Shown: positions 13,001-27,593, counted from the first letter of the stretch. The stretch is DNA of 64,000 bases from Cardinalis cardinalis (GCA_014549065.1 JACDOX010000033.1:6234922-6298921), one strand, 5' to 3'. Translations and numbers: made by a program. The notes: generated by a model from the sequence alone, not told the origin.

Positions 13001-16000
13001 AGGACTGCTTGGAACCTGATGGTGACTCTCTNATGTGACAGTGAAACTAAGTGTCCNCAGCCTTCAATCAGAAGGCCAACCACCCTGTTGAACAGGGGAG
13101 TTGTGGGGTCAGAGTAGGCAATATGGGGCAGTCTGCCTCACAACAACATAAGCTTTGTTTATCTATTTTGCAAGGGCTTTTGCATGCTTCTTGCTCTAAA
13201 CTTTCAGATGCTAAAATTATTCAGCTGGTCGTGATCTGTACAAAAGATACAATTATAATCAATTTAGTAATTTTTCTTTAATTATCTAGCAGACCTATGC
13301 TTCCAGTCCAGCTGCTCCCACACTGTAGTAACTTGCTCTTGACACCTTAATCCTTAGAATACTGCTGCTCATCCATGCCCCTTGATCATCTCCTTGGGGA
13401 GTGTTTGCGTCTTCCTCCTTACTGGCTGAGAAAAATGCACACAGCCTTGCATTGCAACATGCTTACTTGTTTTGATATAAATTGTTCTAGTCCATTTTTG
13501 TAATGGTTGTTGAAATCTCCAGCTGATAAACACTTAATAGTGAACAGTTAAGAACTTGTAATTGATTTTATTTTGATACTTTCTGGAGACTTGACCTTTC
13601 ATATGTCATAATGAGCTGTGTTTTAGTAAATTGNGGAAATGCAACAAATAACTAAGATCTGAATCAGAAGATGAATTGAGTATTTGTCATGTAAATGTTA
13701 CCTTCTGAAGTGAATTTCTTCAGAACTAGATATCAATACAGATTTTTGAATAAAAGGTAAAAGGATGTAAAGTTCTGTAAGGTCGATTGCTTTGAGAAAC
13801 TCTATGAACCAAATTCAGCTATGACTCTTACAAGCAGAAGGCAAATACTGTTTCATGAATACTGCTTTTCTGCTGCTGGGGTTTCAAGAATGGAAGTATA
13901 AATTGCACCTTGCTTTTGTCTTGCTCTGCAAGCCTAGGAAAATTGCAGATCTGCTGCCCTTGTTTCCACCCAAAACCACCACTCATGAGAGCAACATGTG
14001 TGGTGACTGGAGTTTAAGGATTATTTAGGACATCAGTTGCCACACAGTGGGCAAAAGTCCCTCTGGCAACTGCTTGTTACTGTGTGGGAATATACAGGAA
14101 TTCTGTTCTTTCCCTTCTCAGAGGGATGCTATGCTGGAGAAGTCAAAGTTTGAAAGAGGCCATGGGAGCCTGTTTTGTTTTAATATTTCTTATTGTATCC
14201 CAAAATGGAAGCAGAATGGAGAGATAGTTTAGTAAAAGAAGATTTTTAACACCTGATATTTTCAAAATTCAGACAGGTAGAGATTCAGAGCTGTGGAGGG
14301 AAGGCTTTTGGTGGTCTCCCAATGAGTAGACAAATAGATCAGGAAAACCAGTATGCAAGCTAGCAGTCTTGACTGAGAGCCCAAGATTGAACAGGCANTC
14401 ACAATAAACAATTCTTTTGCCCCTTGAAATGGCCCTAGTCAAATACAGCTGGGGTATGTTAATAGGTAAAATGATCTGAATGTGATTGATGCTGTACCTT
14501 GTCTGTTTAGAGAACAGAATGGTCAACATGGCAACTTCCTAGTTTTAAAGTCTTTTCATTAAAAAAAAAAAACCAACAAACTAAAAAAACCACAAAATAA
14601 ATCTTCATTTATGCCCACTGGGCAGGCTGACCCAGCAATCATACCTTCAGTTCACATCCCAGCCTGTGCATGCAAAAGTCAAACAAAAACACCTCAGTGT
14701 TGCCTTTTAACTTGCACAGACCAAATAGCTGCCAGAGACCACATCACTNCCAAGAGTGTGCAGGATGAGGTGGAAGGTTGAGGAGGATTGTAGAATGGCA
14801 AGAAAAGCTTCATATTAAGTGAGATGTTAATTTGCATTTGGTGCTATTGAACTTGAAAATAAGGGCTGTTGTAACCCCATAATATAAAAATGCTTTNGTT
14901 TGTGCTTCTTTCCTCCCATAAGGAAGCCAATTTGTCTCTGTGTTACTGATCTTAGAGATAAGACAGATAAGGAGAAGTGAATCTTCCTGTCAATTCAGAC
15001 TGAAAAAATCCCCAGCTTTACTCCTACTTCCATCTTGACATGCCTTTGTCATCATGGTTCAGATCTGGTCCCTTTGAAGAATTTCTTTTGAGCAGATGTT
15101 AAAGTGTCAGAAAAGAATGAAGGAAGACAAGTTAAGAATGAACTGGAAATTCTTAGACCTTGCCTGACTGAGAGCTTTGCCTTCACAGAAAATACACAAN
15201 GTGGTAGATAAATCATTATTGCAGATGAAGCAACTTTTTTGTTGTTGTGTAAATTGGTGTATTTTGTCAGTTATACTCATTTGACCCTTATACTTATGGA
15301 TCTGTAAGGATGTTACTTGTAATTGATGGGTTTTCTTTCCTTTGGGTTGCCAGTAGAAGCATTTGGACAATGCTAAAAGAATTTAACTGATAATGGGAAG
15401 GTAGTGTAATTTAATGTAAATCAGATACAGAATGCAGTTTAGAGATTAAGGTAATGTGTTGTGATTATGAAGAGTTCCTTGGAAATAATTCTTCCTTCTC
15501 TTTGACCATGTGAGTTTTTTCCTCTGTGTTTAATAGAGTGGATGAGGATGTGCAGAGGACAGATAGGCTAAACAAAGGAGACTGGGGCAGTATCAAAAAT
15601 ATAAATGTAAATGGAGGTGTACAGGGACCAGTGTGCTGTGCATATCTTCTTTCTTTTGTTGTTGTTTTTAGCTACTTCATATCACAAATACACAATTTTT
15701 AAATGTTTAATTTTGTTTTGTTTGGTCACAGAGCAGTTATGAGGATGCTTCTGATGTATTTACATTGATTCTGCTTTAAGCCTCTGAATATTGTTCTCAC
15801 AGGACGTTCGTTGCTCTATGCTTCTGCCAGAGAAAGAGAAATATTTTTCAACTGCAAGATTAGGTGCTTCTAAGGACTAGCTTTTTAGAATTGTGTCTGC
15901 AGTCAGAAAGACTAATTGTCCAGATGATAGACATGCATGGTTGACTTTCCTCTTTACGCAGCCTAGACTGAGACACGATGAGCCAGAGCACGCTGTTGGC

Positions 16001-19000
16001 CTTTGCAATGGATAATTTTGTTAGAACAATGTCCTTCGGGAAAGGCTTTTATATGGCAAGGATGACAAGTGTGGCAAATTGCTTACAAACCCCAGACCTA
16101 GAGGCTTCTCTTTCTGAAAGCTGCCAGCCCACAGTACAGCAGTGCTACTNCTAGCAGTGCTTCCAGCAGAAGCTGGAATTCGATATCTGTTTATGCTGTT
16201 GTAAAAACTGTCACTTTNTTTTCCCTAAAATTTTTGTGTATTTTCTCAGGATACTTGTTTTCACAGGTCCAACAAGTTTTTGAGGCCCAGAGTACATGAA
16301 ACCAGAGCAGAATCAAATATGAATTGCTTGTCCTTACACCAATAACAAGAGAAGTGATCGCCTCCTGATGGAGTGAAATAGGTTATTATCTTCTTTCCAT
16401 TCTATTTCTGATACACAAATTTTGCCTGCAGTTTCCTGCCTTATAGTTCTTTGCTTTTTGTATTTTCTATTTCTTCTATTAACTGCCATCAGCTGCCAAA
16501 TTCTGTCCCATTGCATTTCTCNCACACTTCACAGTAGTTGCACCAGTGTTTTTTGAGGTGTGTCGTTTTTCTGATCTATGTATCTTCTGAGGTGTTTGAC
16601 AGTGAAAGGCTCTTGTTCTAATTGCTTACAGTCTCATGAGCAGAAATAGTCTCTGCAGTGAAATGAAGAGGCAGGGCATCATTACCACAATGGGTGAGAG
16701 ATCTGAAAGTATTTATAGTCTAATTTTAGTTCATTAATGACTTTGATACTTAACTCTTCCAGCCTTCCCTTTTCACTGTCTCTAGTTTTCTGCACTGCAA
16801 TACCATTCCTACACTGCAGAAGTCAGCCCTTCACTACAGCTTGCCCCTCATTGCCTTATGCCTTTGTTTCCAAAATATGACCTATCCATGCTGTTTTACT
16901 TACTCCAACATNCATCTCAGGGCTGCCTTCCCTGTTGGCTCTGTTTTTTGGAATCTGACTTTTTCTTTTGAACCAGTCTGTGTCTTCACTCCCATGAGCT
17001 TCCCCCAGCAGTCCTACCAACCATACTCTAACAAAAGTGAAGGAAGATGCCTGAAATACAGCTGAAGACAAGACTGAGTAGATCAGGACTGTGAAGTCCT
17101 GTGAGGTCAGCTCTGCTGATCTACTGAAGATCTAGTTGTGTCTTGCACCTGATGCATCGTGTCTAATTTTTTTTATCCATGTAAGAAGTAGAACTTAGTT
17201 TCACTCTGGTTATGTGAAGAGGCATACAAAAGAACTGTAATTGGTGCAGATGCCATTACTGCAATATCAAATGTCTGTGTTAGCTGGTATTTGAGATGCT
17301 GCTTGCCAGAAACAGCATTTTAACAGAATTACCATAGACAGAACCTTCACATTCTCTTCCCTCCTGTTCAGATAANGCTGCTGTCCACAGTGTGAGCCAG
17401 GGTGGTGCTACCAGCTCCCCATTACCCTCCCCTCCTGACCTTTCTCTGACGCCTTCTAACATGAGGATATGCTACTATTTCTCCCATAATGCTTTTTATT
17501 TCTGCTGATGCCATGAGCTTTATTGCACCTTTAGGAAGTATTTGTATGTTATGAATTATATTTTACTCCCACACTGGTTTCCCTTTTCATAAACAAGTCT
17601 TACAAAAATCTCTGCATTGGGCAGTTGCGTATAAATTTGATCCTTTTGTTTTCTTCAGAGGGAGGATAAGGTAAATGATGGATTGCATTAATAAAAAAAT
17701 GTATATTGCTGCATGTAAACCGGTCCCTTATGGTATAGTATACCTCTCCTGTCTGTATCAACAATGTGTTGAACAAGGCACTTATTTAGAAAAGGGGAAA
17801 AATACCACCTAGCCTGAAAGCTCAAGTATAGAGTTAGTACANACTAAGGGTTAGCGAAACATACAAACACTCCTTTGGTCTAAAAAGTGTTCCAAGCAGA
17901 AAAGGCCAGAAACAACCCACCTGGAATGTGGAAACTTTGGGACCATAAATGAAGAACCCCTTTTTCATTTTAACAAAGAGTGTGACTGGAGGTGTGCTCA
18001 TTATTTTTTAGTATGCTTGCCCAGAAAACAACTTAAAAGGTGAATAGGCTGTTCTGGCTTATGCATACAGTGGGACNTGACAGAGTTCTCATGCTTTCCT
18101 GTTAATTATAACTGTAGGTGTTGTGTCAGGATACATCTGAGTAATCCTAGAGCAATCCCAAGNAAATCCTGGCTCTCCTAGCCCATTCCTCCACCCAAGA
18201 GAACTGTTGTCATGTGAAATTCAAGTACTCCTGAAATGACTTACCATGCCTGTTACATCATATTCCTATTTGCAAGTCTCTGGAGGTTATCAGCACCGTT
18301 AATTAACGTGTCATGGATATTCTAGAAGTTAATATCACAAATCAAAGTATATTTATACTGCTGTTTTAGAAGTCAGAGAGCTAGAAATGTGTACATATTG
18401 AAACAAGAAAATCCTCATCATTCAGGGAAAGAAATAACACAGGATTTTCTGTCATTAAACTGACATTTACTGCTGTAAATAATAGTGACTGCTAAAATCT
18501 CTTGGCTTCCCCGGTGTACAAATCAACCAAACATGGATTAACTAGTTTCCTCTGATGTGGTTTACACTAATCCAGTATCCTCTGATAACAGGAGAAGGCC
18601 TTTAATTGGAACGTTTTGGTTTCTCTTCTGTGTGTGCTGTGGCTTCTCAGAAAACACTCTTTAACTTTGGTCAAGTAAACTTTAAAAATCTGTTACCTGA
18701 ATGATGCCTGGGGTCATCTATGTAGGGCTTTTGCTGGGACCCTGGGGCTGGATGCATGTGCCTCAAAATTAACTTGAACTCTACCAGAAATGAGACGTAC
18801 AGATTGTTCCTTCCCTTTGCTCAGACTGGGAAGTCTGCAGGTGGGTAGAACTGCCCCATATTCTGTCCCCCATGTGCTTCATTTCACATGGGAATGACAT
18901 GAGGGATAGTGGGGGCTCTAGGCAACTCCTGACCTTCCTTGTGTTTTAGCACTATCTTCCCTTCCTGGTTGNAAGAGCTGCAGGGTACCTCTCATGAGCT

Positions 19001-20000
19001 TTCCATGGTCCTGCCAGCTGTTGCTTTTGCCTGAGAGTTTTTGGAGTGGGGCATGCTCCTGCAGCGTTTCCTTTGGTCTTGGCATGCCTTTATCACANTG
19101 ATCCCATCTGGATCTGTTAAGTGGGAATACAGATTTCCCAGGTATGCTGCTCAACCTTGGGAGCCCCTTTTATTGTAGGCACTGTGAGAACATGGGATTC
19201 AGTAGCTCAATGACTTTGTTGTGCTGCTGCAGAGAAATACAGAAACCAAATTGCTCTTTGACGCTGACAAGCAGACAGACCAGCAGCAGACATCTGAGTT
19301 GCATGGTTTCATTTTCGTGTTTTAGCAAAACTCAAGATGAAAGTTATTAAAGGTGACAGTAGTAGAAACCAGGTTCTTTGGCAATATCTGCNCTTTCACC
19401 TTCTCTAGATGTCATTATGTTCTTCAACCTGTTAGCTGTTTACTCTCTGTTACTGTCACATTTGCTGCTTCTGTCCCTTTGGTCTTCAGATTTATAGCAA
19501 AATTATTAGGGGTTGGAGGGAAAGACATGGGAGACAAAAAAAGAGGCTGATCAGGAGAAGCAGTAGTAAGTTACTTTGTTAGAATACAGGTGGGCTAGTG
19601 ACTGAATAGTTTAACTGAAGTTTTTGTGTAACTAAGCAGAAAACTTTCCATCAACATGAANGCCTGAAATACCTCTGAGTTCTTACTGAGGGTAGGGAAA
19701 TACTTAGTGCCTTAGCCCTAATATATTCTCAAGAACCTCAGAAAGTAAGTNTTACATAACTTTTGTTTGGGATTTTTAGGATTTTCCATGTGTGAGATTA
19801 TGTGAGCCCTTAAAAGGTTGGTGTTCACAGAAAACCAGGTTTTCTTCTATTTAGGAATTCTGTAGACTTTCTGCACCTTGTGGGAATCACCAGTTGGTGA
19901 GGGAGCTCCTCAGCAGGGCTGCAGTGCCAGAGACAGGACAAACAGTCACAGTTTAGTGGGGTTTAAGATTTAAGCAAGGTTGCCAAGTCTTCTACGATGC
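10001..20000 (+). other. KIF26B: KIF26B long intron, second section
   Basis: Non-coding sequence with scattered single ambiguous bases. It contains TA/TG-rich low-complexity sequence at about 10290-10335 and an A12 run at 14561-14572. No exon, RNA gene or recognisable transposon was seen on either strand. Confidence 0.75.
14561..14572. repeat. Poly(A) tract followed by A-rich sequence
   Basis: Twelve consecutive A, followed by A-rich sequence with scattered C to about 14600. It could be a decayed retroposon tail, but no element body was recognised upstream, so it is listed only as low-complexity sequence. Confidence 0.7.
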
Positions 20001-20029
20001 ACATAGGAGTGACTGTGGTTGCACCTCAT

Positions 20030-20280
20030 CTAAGCTCCCCTCCGGCCAACACTGCAGCTCCAGGTTCAAAGCCGGGTGANGCGTCCTCCTCGCTTTCTGC
20101 CCTGCTCACTGATGCTCTGCCTGGCTGTGCCTGGAGTGCTGGGCCAAGGAGGAGGAGCAGTGTTGCACCTGGAGCAGTCCATGTTTCCTGGGCTAGCTCT
20201 GAGCTCCTGCACCCCTGAGTGGATGTGCAGCCGCCCCACGCACACAGCGTGCTGTTCCGTGACTCAGCACATGGAGTTTC
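20030..20280. promoter_or_regulatory. Local GC/CpG-richer block, possible enhancer or alternative promoter
   Basis: By eye this stretch is clearly richer in G+C and CpG than the surrounding intron, with several CpGs in CCGG, GCGTCC, CTCGC, GCCGCC, CACGC and TTCCGTG contexts. It contains an NF-E2/AP-1-like site at 20259-20269. No TATA box or initiator is evident and no splice-competent exon was recognised. A regulatory role is inferred from composition only. It could equally be a decayed repeat or a chance compositional peak. Confidence 0.25.
20259..20269. promoter_or_regulatory. NF-E2/MARE-type motif (GTGACTCAGCA)
   Basis: The reverse complement TGCTGAGTCAC fits the textbook 11-base NF-E2 consensus TGCTGAGTCAY, recognised by CNC-bZIP/small Maf dimers, and it includes an AP-1 core. 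An 11-base match can occur by chance in 64 kb, so only its position in a CpG-richer block raises interest. Confidence 0.35.
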
Positions 20281-23200
20281 ATCTACCAGAACAGGAAAAG
20301 GATGAATCTAACCTGACATCTGCTTTTAATTCCCTCAACAGACATTTTACACCCTCAAGAAGTGCATCATACCCATGTGGGTTTTCTCTTGACTACTGAA
20401 GTACACACTCAGAGTCCTTGACCACATAAACCAGTCTTCTACATCANTGTGAAATTGCCTTTGCTGCAGAAAAGTAATGATTTAAGCAGATGGGAATCAT
20501 AGGNGGAAGAGTGAGAAGAGAAAAGGAAGTTGCATCTCTGTCTTAATGAATGTTTTTAAAGACTATCCCAGGCAGAAAAATATTTATTTGATACACAGTA
20601 ATTTTGCNGTGTAAACAATCATTTCAGATGAACTCATGCCAAAAAAATGACCTCTCCATTTTTAATTTTTTTTTTACTTTTCTTTTTCAGATACATTTGG
20701 AACATTTTTAGAAGGCTGTATATAAAAGTATGGAAACTCACAGCTTGGGGGAGAGAACATTGATTTTATCACTTTCTATAGAAACATGCATACACAGACA
20801 GAAGCCAAGTCACCAAAATAGTCTGTGACAAATGGATCTGATCCAGAAAAGTCTATGTAATTAGATTAGCCTTTGGCCTGGCAAACACTTCATAAAGTCC
20901 TGTTAATACAATGTGAGAGAGCTAGTAAAATAAAGAGGAATTTATCATGGGCTGAAATGGGAAAAAAACCAAAGCAACCCTATTCCTTTTTAATTTCACG
21001 GCAGTGAATCCACTGGATAAATATGCTTATTGGTTAGTCACAATAAGGGTNTTAAACTATGAATGCTCAATTAACAATCTCCAAATTTTTTAGAGCAGTA
21101 TTTTAAAAATCTTTACAGCTCTCAGATGAGGCATATCTTCCTTCCACCATGCACTGAAAAAATGCTTGTTAGTGGCAGTTGTTTTTATCTTTCCCATCAG
21201 TTTGTTCAGTGTTGTTCATCTGCTTTTCTAGTCTGATTTATCAAATAAGATAACATATAGGAGTAGGTTATGATCCTATGACCTGAGGAAAACAGAGTCT
21301 GGGCCGTGGCATAACACACGGATNAGAGGGCAGAAGCTTTGGCAAAGCACAGCAAGGACCCACTTCTCTTCCTATTCCTCTGAAGGCAAAAGGAATTTTA
21401 TCACTGGCCTCAGTGGCAGCCTTATTGGGTCTTTGAAGGCTTTTGAAAAAATCCCCCTTCATTTCTGATTACTGTTCTCTGTGGTGTCACTGCAAAAGTA
21501 TGCATCTTCTGTCAGTGCAAAAGGTGGCTTCGCATGGAAGTTTTCCCCCCTACAAATTAATATTATAGCACTTCTTTTGTCACCATGTGGCTGTGAAGAA
21601 AGTACTGCCTTGTCCATTAAATACAGCATGAGTTTNTTATGAATGCAGACAAAAGACATGGTAGGTTAATGCAATAGTTTACCTCTAGACATCTGGGTTT
21701 GCACTCTTGCTCAGACCTTGTGTAAAATTGAGTCTGTAGTCCCAGAAGACTCCTTAGCACACCTCATTCAGAGTATTCACAGTACTCCTGCAGGTTTTGG
21801 CAGGTTTCCATCTCTGTCCAGAAAAGACTTAGGACTGGAATAGCATTAGAGCTTTTCCAGGTGAGAAATGAAGAGTGCTGATAGAGAAGTGCAAGAAAAT
21901 TGGTCAGNCTCTGCTTGTAGTAGATGAATAGAAATACCACCGATACCATGCAGCATTTTTTGTGCTTGTTTGGACACTTACAGAGTGCCATTTGTTCCAG
22001 ACAAATAGAGTTCAGCACCTTTCTGCCTTCCCTGTGGTGGTGGGTTGATCTTGTCCAGTTGCAGACNGGGTTGGTAAAGCAGCTCTGGTGGGCACATGGC
22101 ATCCAGTCTAGGTCAGGGCAGCACANCTGTATGCCTGAATGATGCTACAAGGAAGGTGAGATCCTGCAAGTCCTGGGATTGCTTAGCACTCACTCTTTCA
22201 GTAATTTAAAGAGTAATTTTGCAGTTTGATTATGAATAAAATTACTNTGTTGAGTAATGCATTACTTAAAATCCATAGAATTTATCAGGCAAGAGTCATA
22301 TTTAACCCAATTATGTCTTGGATTTATTGATTGTCAGATGCTGAGGGCAGAGAGATTAACTCTTCTTTTCAAGATACTTGAGCTTCTAGCAAAGTAATAA
22401 TGGTATGTACCNAATGAGTCACAGCAACTTGAGTTGTATATAAATGTAAAATGGAGTGGAGGGAATCCTTGAAGGCACTGAGCACAGGTTCATCTGCAAG
22501 GACATCAGGTGGATCCATACAAACTCGTGTACATGCCNGCCTGTAACAGGCAAAAATGAGGTCAGTGGTCTGTATAGTCCAGTCTCCTGATGCCTCTATC
22601 AAAGGCCATTCCTGNTGGAGTAAAGGACATCTTGAACTCAGTTGTGTGAAGCAGCATTGGCTGGGAAAATTAGAGCAAGGATTCTTTACTAATGGTTGTG
22701 GATAATTACGTGACATGGTGTGGTGGGAGGTTTGGTTCTTTATGCAGTAGTAGCATATTGAAGGGAAAAGCTTTGTATTAACATTCTTGGAGTTACTTGC
22801 CCTGCTTGAGAATTCCAAGGGAACATGGGATGTTAGAAATAGAAAAAACAGCTTCATCTTAGTTTAGAGAGCCTGTATACTTCTCTTCTACATCTTTATT
22901 CTTATGCAGAAACTATTTGCAAAGGGTTAATAATGAATTCTGCATGTTTTTATAGGTTAATATGTGAAAAGCATTCCTACTTTTTCCTTGTAAAATGTAG
23001 ATTTAGAACAGTATGCCATCTATGTCTACAGAAACTTCAAAATTTTCTGTGCAAAAATGTGTTGACTTTTAGGCTGGATTTTGGGGATATCTTTTTTTAG
23101 AAACAAAACTTACTTTGCTTTGTTTTAAGATAATTTTTTTTAAACGGGAAAATGTAGTGTATGTCTGTAGACTTTTCCCTGAATATTCATTTTTAGAGAG

Positions 23201-26200
23201 ACTAATGAAGTGTAGATTAACTCTGCAAAATACATGTTACACTACTTCAAAAAGATAATATAATTTTGTGATTTTAACTCTTTATAGATATCAATTTGCT
23301 CAGTCTTACTTTCATCAGTTTTATGGAGTCTAGTGTACATATTTAAAAACTGGTCGATTTTATTGTTCAGCTCGGATTTTCTTAACTCTTTCAGCATTTA
23401 ANTGTTTAACACATACCCAATAAGTAGGTCTTGTTCTACTAAAGCAACAACTTAGTTTTTAATGTATTTTTTTTTTGTTTTAATGCCTGTATTTCAAGAT
23501 GGCTGCTCCCTGTCAGGTTATGCTAGTTGCCAATATTCATCTATTTGTGTTATTTAAAACTGGTGGTTGAAAGTGGAGCCAGTGGTTGAGCTAAAAAAGA
23601 GCTGAAGTTTTTTCCAGTCAGTTGTTTCTTGGTTGGTTTATTGTTTGTTTTGGTTTTATTTCCACCCCTAAAAAATTGTGTTTACACTACTCTGTAGGTA
23701 TGGAGTATTTTAATTTNGTATTTTTTTTATGTAATGCATCATGTAAGCTATATTTTCATAGTATTTTTTAAAGTCAGAGNGGAAAACGCTGTTTTCCAAC
23801 AAAGAATTTTTAAATGAATCCAAAATACTTTCAGTATTTCTTGGAAAATCTTAGTCTTTTGTATTTTTTATTTCTATTCAAATAAAACAAAATTTTTGTC
23901 TTGAAAAAATAAGAATTCTGAGTTTTGAGTCTTTAAAGATGTAATTGAAAGTTGTCAAGTTAAAACGTAAATTATTTTCTGTAAGNAAAAGAGCTTCAAT
24001 TGTATATTTCAACAAGATACAGGTTTTCAGTTTGGGTATGTTTGAGAGTTCTTCTGTTACCCAGGAAAAAAAGAAGGCAAAATATGTTGCCTGATTTGAG
24101 TTTGGCATTTTAACTTCAGGGAAATAGAAGCTGTGGTGTGGAGGTTCAGCAGGAGAGGCTTTGAGTTTGTCCCTGGCTGTTGAGGGAGGGGGACAAAGTT
24201 TCCATGCCCTTTGTGGGGTTTTGCAGCAGTGAGTGGCACAAGAGAGTGACATGGTCCAGCTGTATCTCTATGGTCTGNAGGACCATAGGAGCCAGACTGG
24301 CTTCTTTGCCTACAGAATCTACAATTTCTTAAGTGGGCTGAGGTTTGTTTCAGNCCTCAGAAGTATTTAAAGGTGATTAAAATTTTTGGGTTGAAGTGGA
24401 TTTTTCTTTGAGGCTCATGTTAATATAGCAATCAAGATATAATCTGCCAGGTATTAGAAATTTCTCTCCTGTCTTAGGCCTATAGAAAATCACAGCTTAC
24501 TGAATCAGCAAATAAACTACCTCTTTCTAAAGGAAATCACAGGAGAGCCAAGGCAGCTGATTCAGAGAGCAGAGTCCTTGTAACATGTTCAGGCATTNGT
24601 GCACCTTGTTAATGGTAGACACTTTTCTGCCAGGTGAGCTAGTAGGAGGGATTCTGAGTTGTTCTTCTGTNGAAGTCACTGTTGATTAAAGGGATTTTCT
24701 TCCTCATGCCTTTTTCCATCTGGTTCCTTGCAATGTTTTGGAATACATTTCAGAGGATGCTGCNGTCTGTAGATGTTCATGCAGCAAGAGACATAGTAAA
24801 TTGGGCTTGCTCTGCATGTCAGGGAGCTATACAGAAAAGATTTGAACCATAGACCACAACAGTTTGGAAAGAGTTATTATAATGTGTCAAGTCCATAATT
24901 CACATTTTAGAAAAGCCCGCAGATTAAATTTACAGTTTGGATTCATTTTGCAACCTATGAGACCATTAATCAGGGCTATGTAAGGTCTCCTAATGCAGTT
25001 TTATATAATCTGTATGTTTATGTTTTGACATGATGAATTGTAACACTGTAATTAAAATAATATTAAGAGGTTTACTGAATCCCACAGTATCTGGGGACAT
25101 CCTGAGGTTGCCACTCCATTGAAACTGTGCCTTGTTTTCTCTTATTGCACACAGAATGGAGTAAGTCCTGGAGCACCTTGACAGAGACTACATTTCTTGA
25201 AACATCTATACAAATCAGTAGAAATGAATGACAGAATGGTTTTCCTTTATATTACATGCCATACATAACATAAATTTTCTTTTCATATGCAACGCTAATT
25301 TTGCCAAAACTTGTATTGGATATTTGCTGATGTGCGTTCACCTGCAGTCAGGTAATTTAACACAGTTTAACAGAAATCAGTTCTGCATTTAACAGAAACA
25401 CAGGAAGAGCAGTGGTGTAGAAGAAGTAGTGTGTGAACTATGACATATNACCAATTATTAGCTTTATCTTATGGAATAATTGGAACCAAAATCTAGATGT
25501 AAATATACCCAAAGTTGAGATGCATACTGTCCAAAGATCTATATCCCAATTTTTCATTTGTTTAGCAAAAATACTATGTAAGAATGAAAGATACTTGATT
25601 GTTGGAAGACACTTGATGGTTGAATAGGTAAGCACAGGGCTGCATGGTTTGCAGCACTGACAGATGAGTGTTGCTGTGAGGGAAGTCCTTAAAAAAAGGA
25701 AAGACTAAAGTACATCTTTAGTAATGGACCTGAGGTGATAAAGGCAGCTTTAGACATGCAACTAAGAACCCAAGCTGTTAATTTTTCACCTTAATAGTGG
25801 TTATAATGCCTCTTACTGTACCTCAAGCTTCCCAACTGGATAGATTTGTGCTCCATTCTGTCTAAATGTAGTACTGTCAATTCCAGGAACTATTTGGAAG
25901 GTTTTATGTACTGAAACAAATGAGGAAAAACCACAATTTTTTCAACCAAAGTTAATCCAAGTGGGGGCTTTGGCTCCACCAGTGAAAACCTAAATATTGT
26001 TGTGGTTGGCATGACTCTGATTTGGATTCTGGCCCAGCTCTGGCCACACTGACTTTCTGTGCTCCTCACATTTCACACTGATGTATATGATCAGTCTGGC
26101 TCAAGTCATTTCAAGACATACCCTTTTCAGGTTTAGTGGTTTAAAACCATCCTTCACCAGACAGACAGGCAGTAGATCTCTCTCCTTCCCTAACACACAG

Positions 26201-27567
26201 CGCTGATTTAGGATCACGTTAGATGTGAAGTTTGAATATTTCATCAAATTTCCTTATGTGCTTCACATTAAAAATGGCTCTGTAAGTGTAATTTGTTGTG
26301 GTACCTTCTTCCTTTTATCATTCTGATATATTTTACTTAGCTTATTTGTTCNGCCTATGCTCTAATCTATTGTGGGAAGATGCTTTCTATTAAAAAAAAT
26401 AAATTCATCTTCACCCCCCCCTTATTCCCCTTCATTAATCTCTCTATTTTGTGATGAGTGATAAAACCTTACAAGCATCAAAGAACGTTTCTTTCCTGAT
26501 ACTAAGCTGCAATAGTGACAAGCATGGAGGATGAATTATCTGAACATGAAAGATCCCTTTGTTGCTCAAGAAAGGGCTGGTTGCTTCAATCATTTGTGAA
26601 ACCTGTGCACCGACTGCTACTTTTATAGCCGTTGTCTGGCATGCCATGCCACCAATGACAAATAGCAGTGTCACCACAGAAATTGTCATAGGTGGAAAAG
26701 CACTTTTTAAACAGATGGATTTAGAAGCAGGTTAATTGGTGTGATAGCTAGCATTATCTCCAGTAGTATCAACAAAACTGCAGGCTCTCTGTAGGAGTCG
26801 TTCTCACCGAAGACACCAAGGCAACCAAAGTGGAAATCTTCAGATTTTAGAGGAGATGGAGCAGCCAGCTCTGTCATCCAGCTCAGAGAGAGACAGATGG
26901 AGCTATAGAATTGTGACCTGCCCACACTCATCAAGGTTCTCCACTTGTTCTTATCCACCACTTTCTGCCTGCATCAGAAAAGAGAAATCAAATGGCCAGT
27001 GTAGCTCAATCTTGCTCAAAGTGAAGCCTTAAGCAGTTCCTAGCTGATCAAGTGGCTGATCTTTAGAAAGTAAGGTTACAAAACCATTGCAGTCCCCATT
27101 CTCCTGCATCCTAGGTACAGTGAAAGGAGCCTTGCTTCGATATGTACAGTCCAGGATTAGATTATTCTTAGCTATTTAAATAACATACCTTGAAAACTGA
27201 TCACACTGTACTCAGGTTCGGACATCTTTGCCACTTAAAGTTTTTAAACCATGTAGGACTAAAGGAAACTTCATTAAACCTCTATTTTCAAAAGCTTGCT
27301 CGTGTTTTGGATTGTGATGGTAGCCCTTAACTATTGCTACTCTATATAATTCTGGATGAAAATTTTCAGCAAAGGAGCTGGAGTTACCTTGNGCTTCCTT
27401 GTTAGACCATTTATTAAGAAATGTAAAAGCTTTCCAAAGCAGTAAAGACTACTTGTTCCTTTGATACATGCTGCACCTAGATATCAGGAAGAGATAAAAT
27501 GCTTACTCTTGTCTTTGATTGTAATGTTTGCTTGATTACCTTGTTAGTTTGAGATTTTGAAACTCAA

Positions 27568-27593
27568 ATACAAATGCATTTTTGCATTTGTAT
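27568..27593. repeat. Perfect inverted repeat with an 11-base stem
   Basis: ATACAAATGCA (27568-27578) and TGCATTTGTAT (27583-27593) are exact reverse complements around a TTTT loop. Partial pairing extends outward (CTCA at 27563-27566 against GAG at 27594-27596). Each arm contains ATGCA and ATTTG-type sequence that overlaps octamer-like motifs. No transposon ends were recognised. Confidence 0.8.

Noticed and set aside
14561..14600. Poly(A) tail of a processed pseudogene
   Set aside because: No coding-like or element-like sequence was found upstream, and no target-site duplication could be identified.
22369..22857. 162-codon open frame on the - strand
   Set aside because: It spans several ambiguous bases that may hide stops, shows no domain or repeat-family motif that I recognise, and lies inside the long KIF26B intron.
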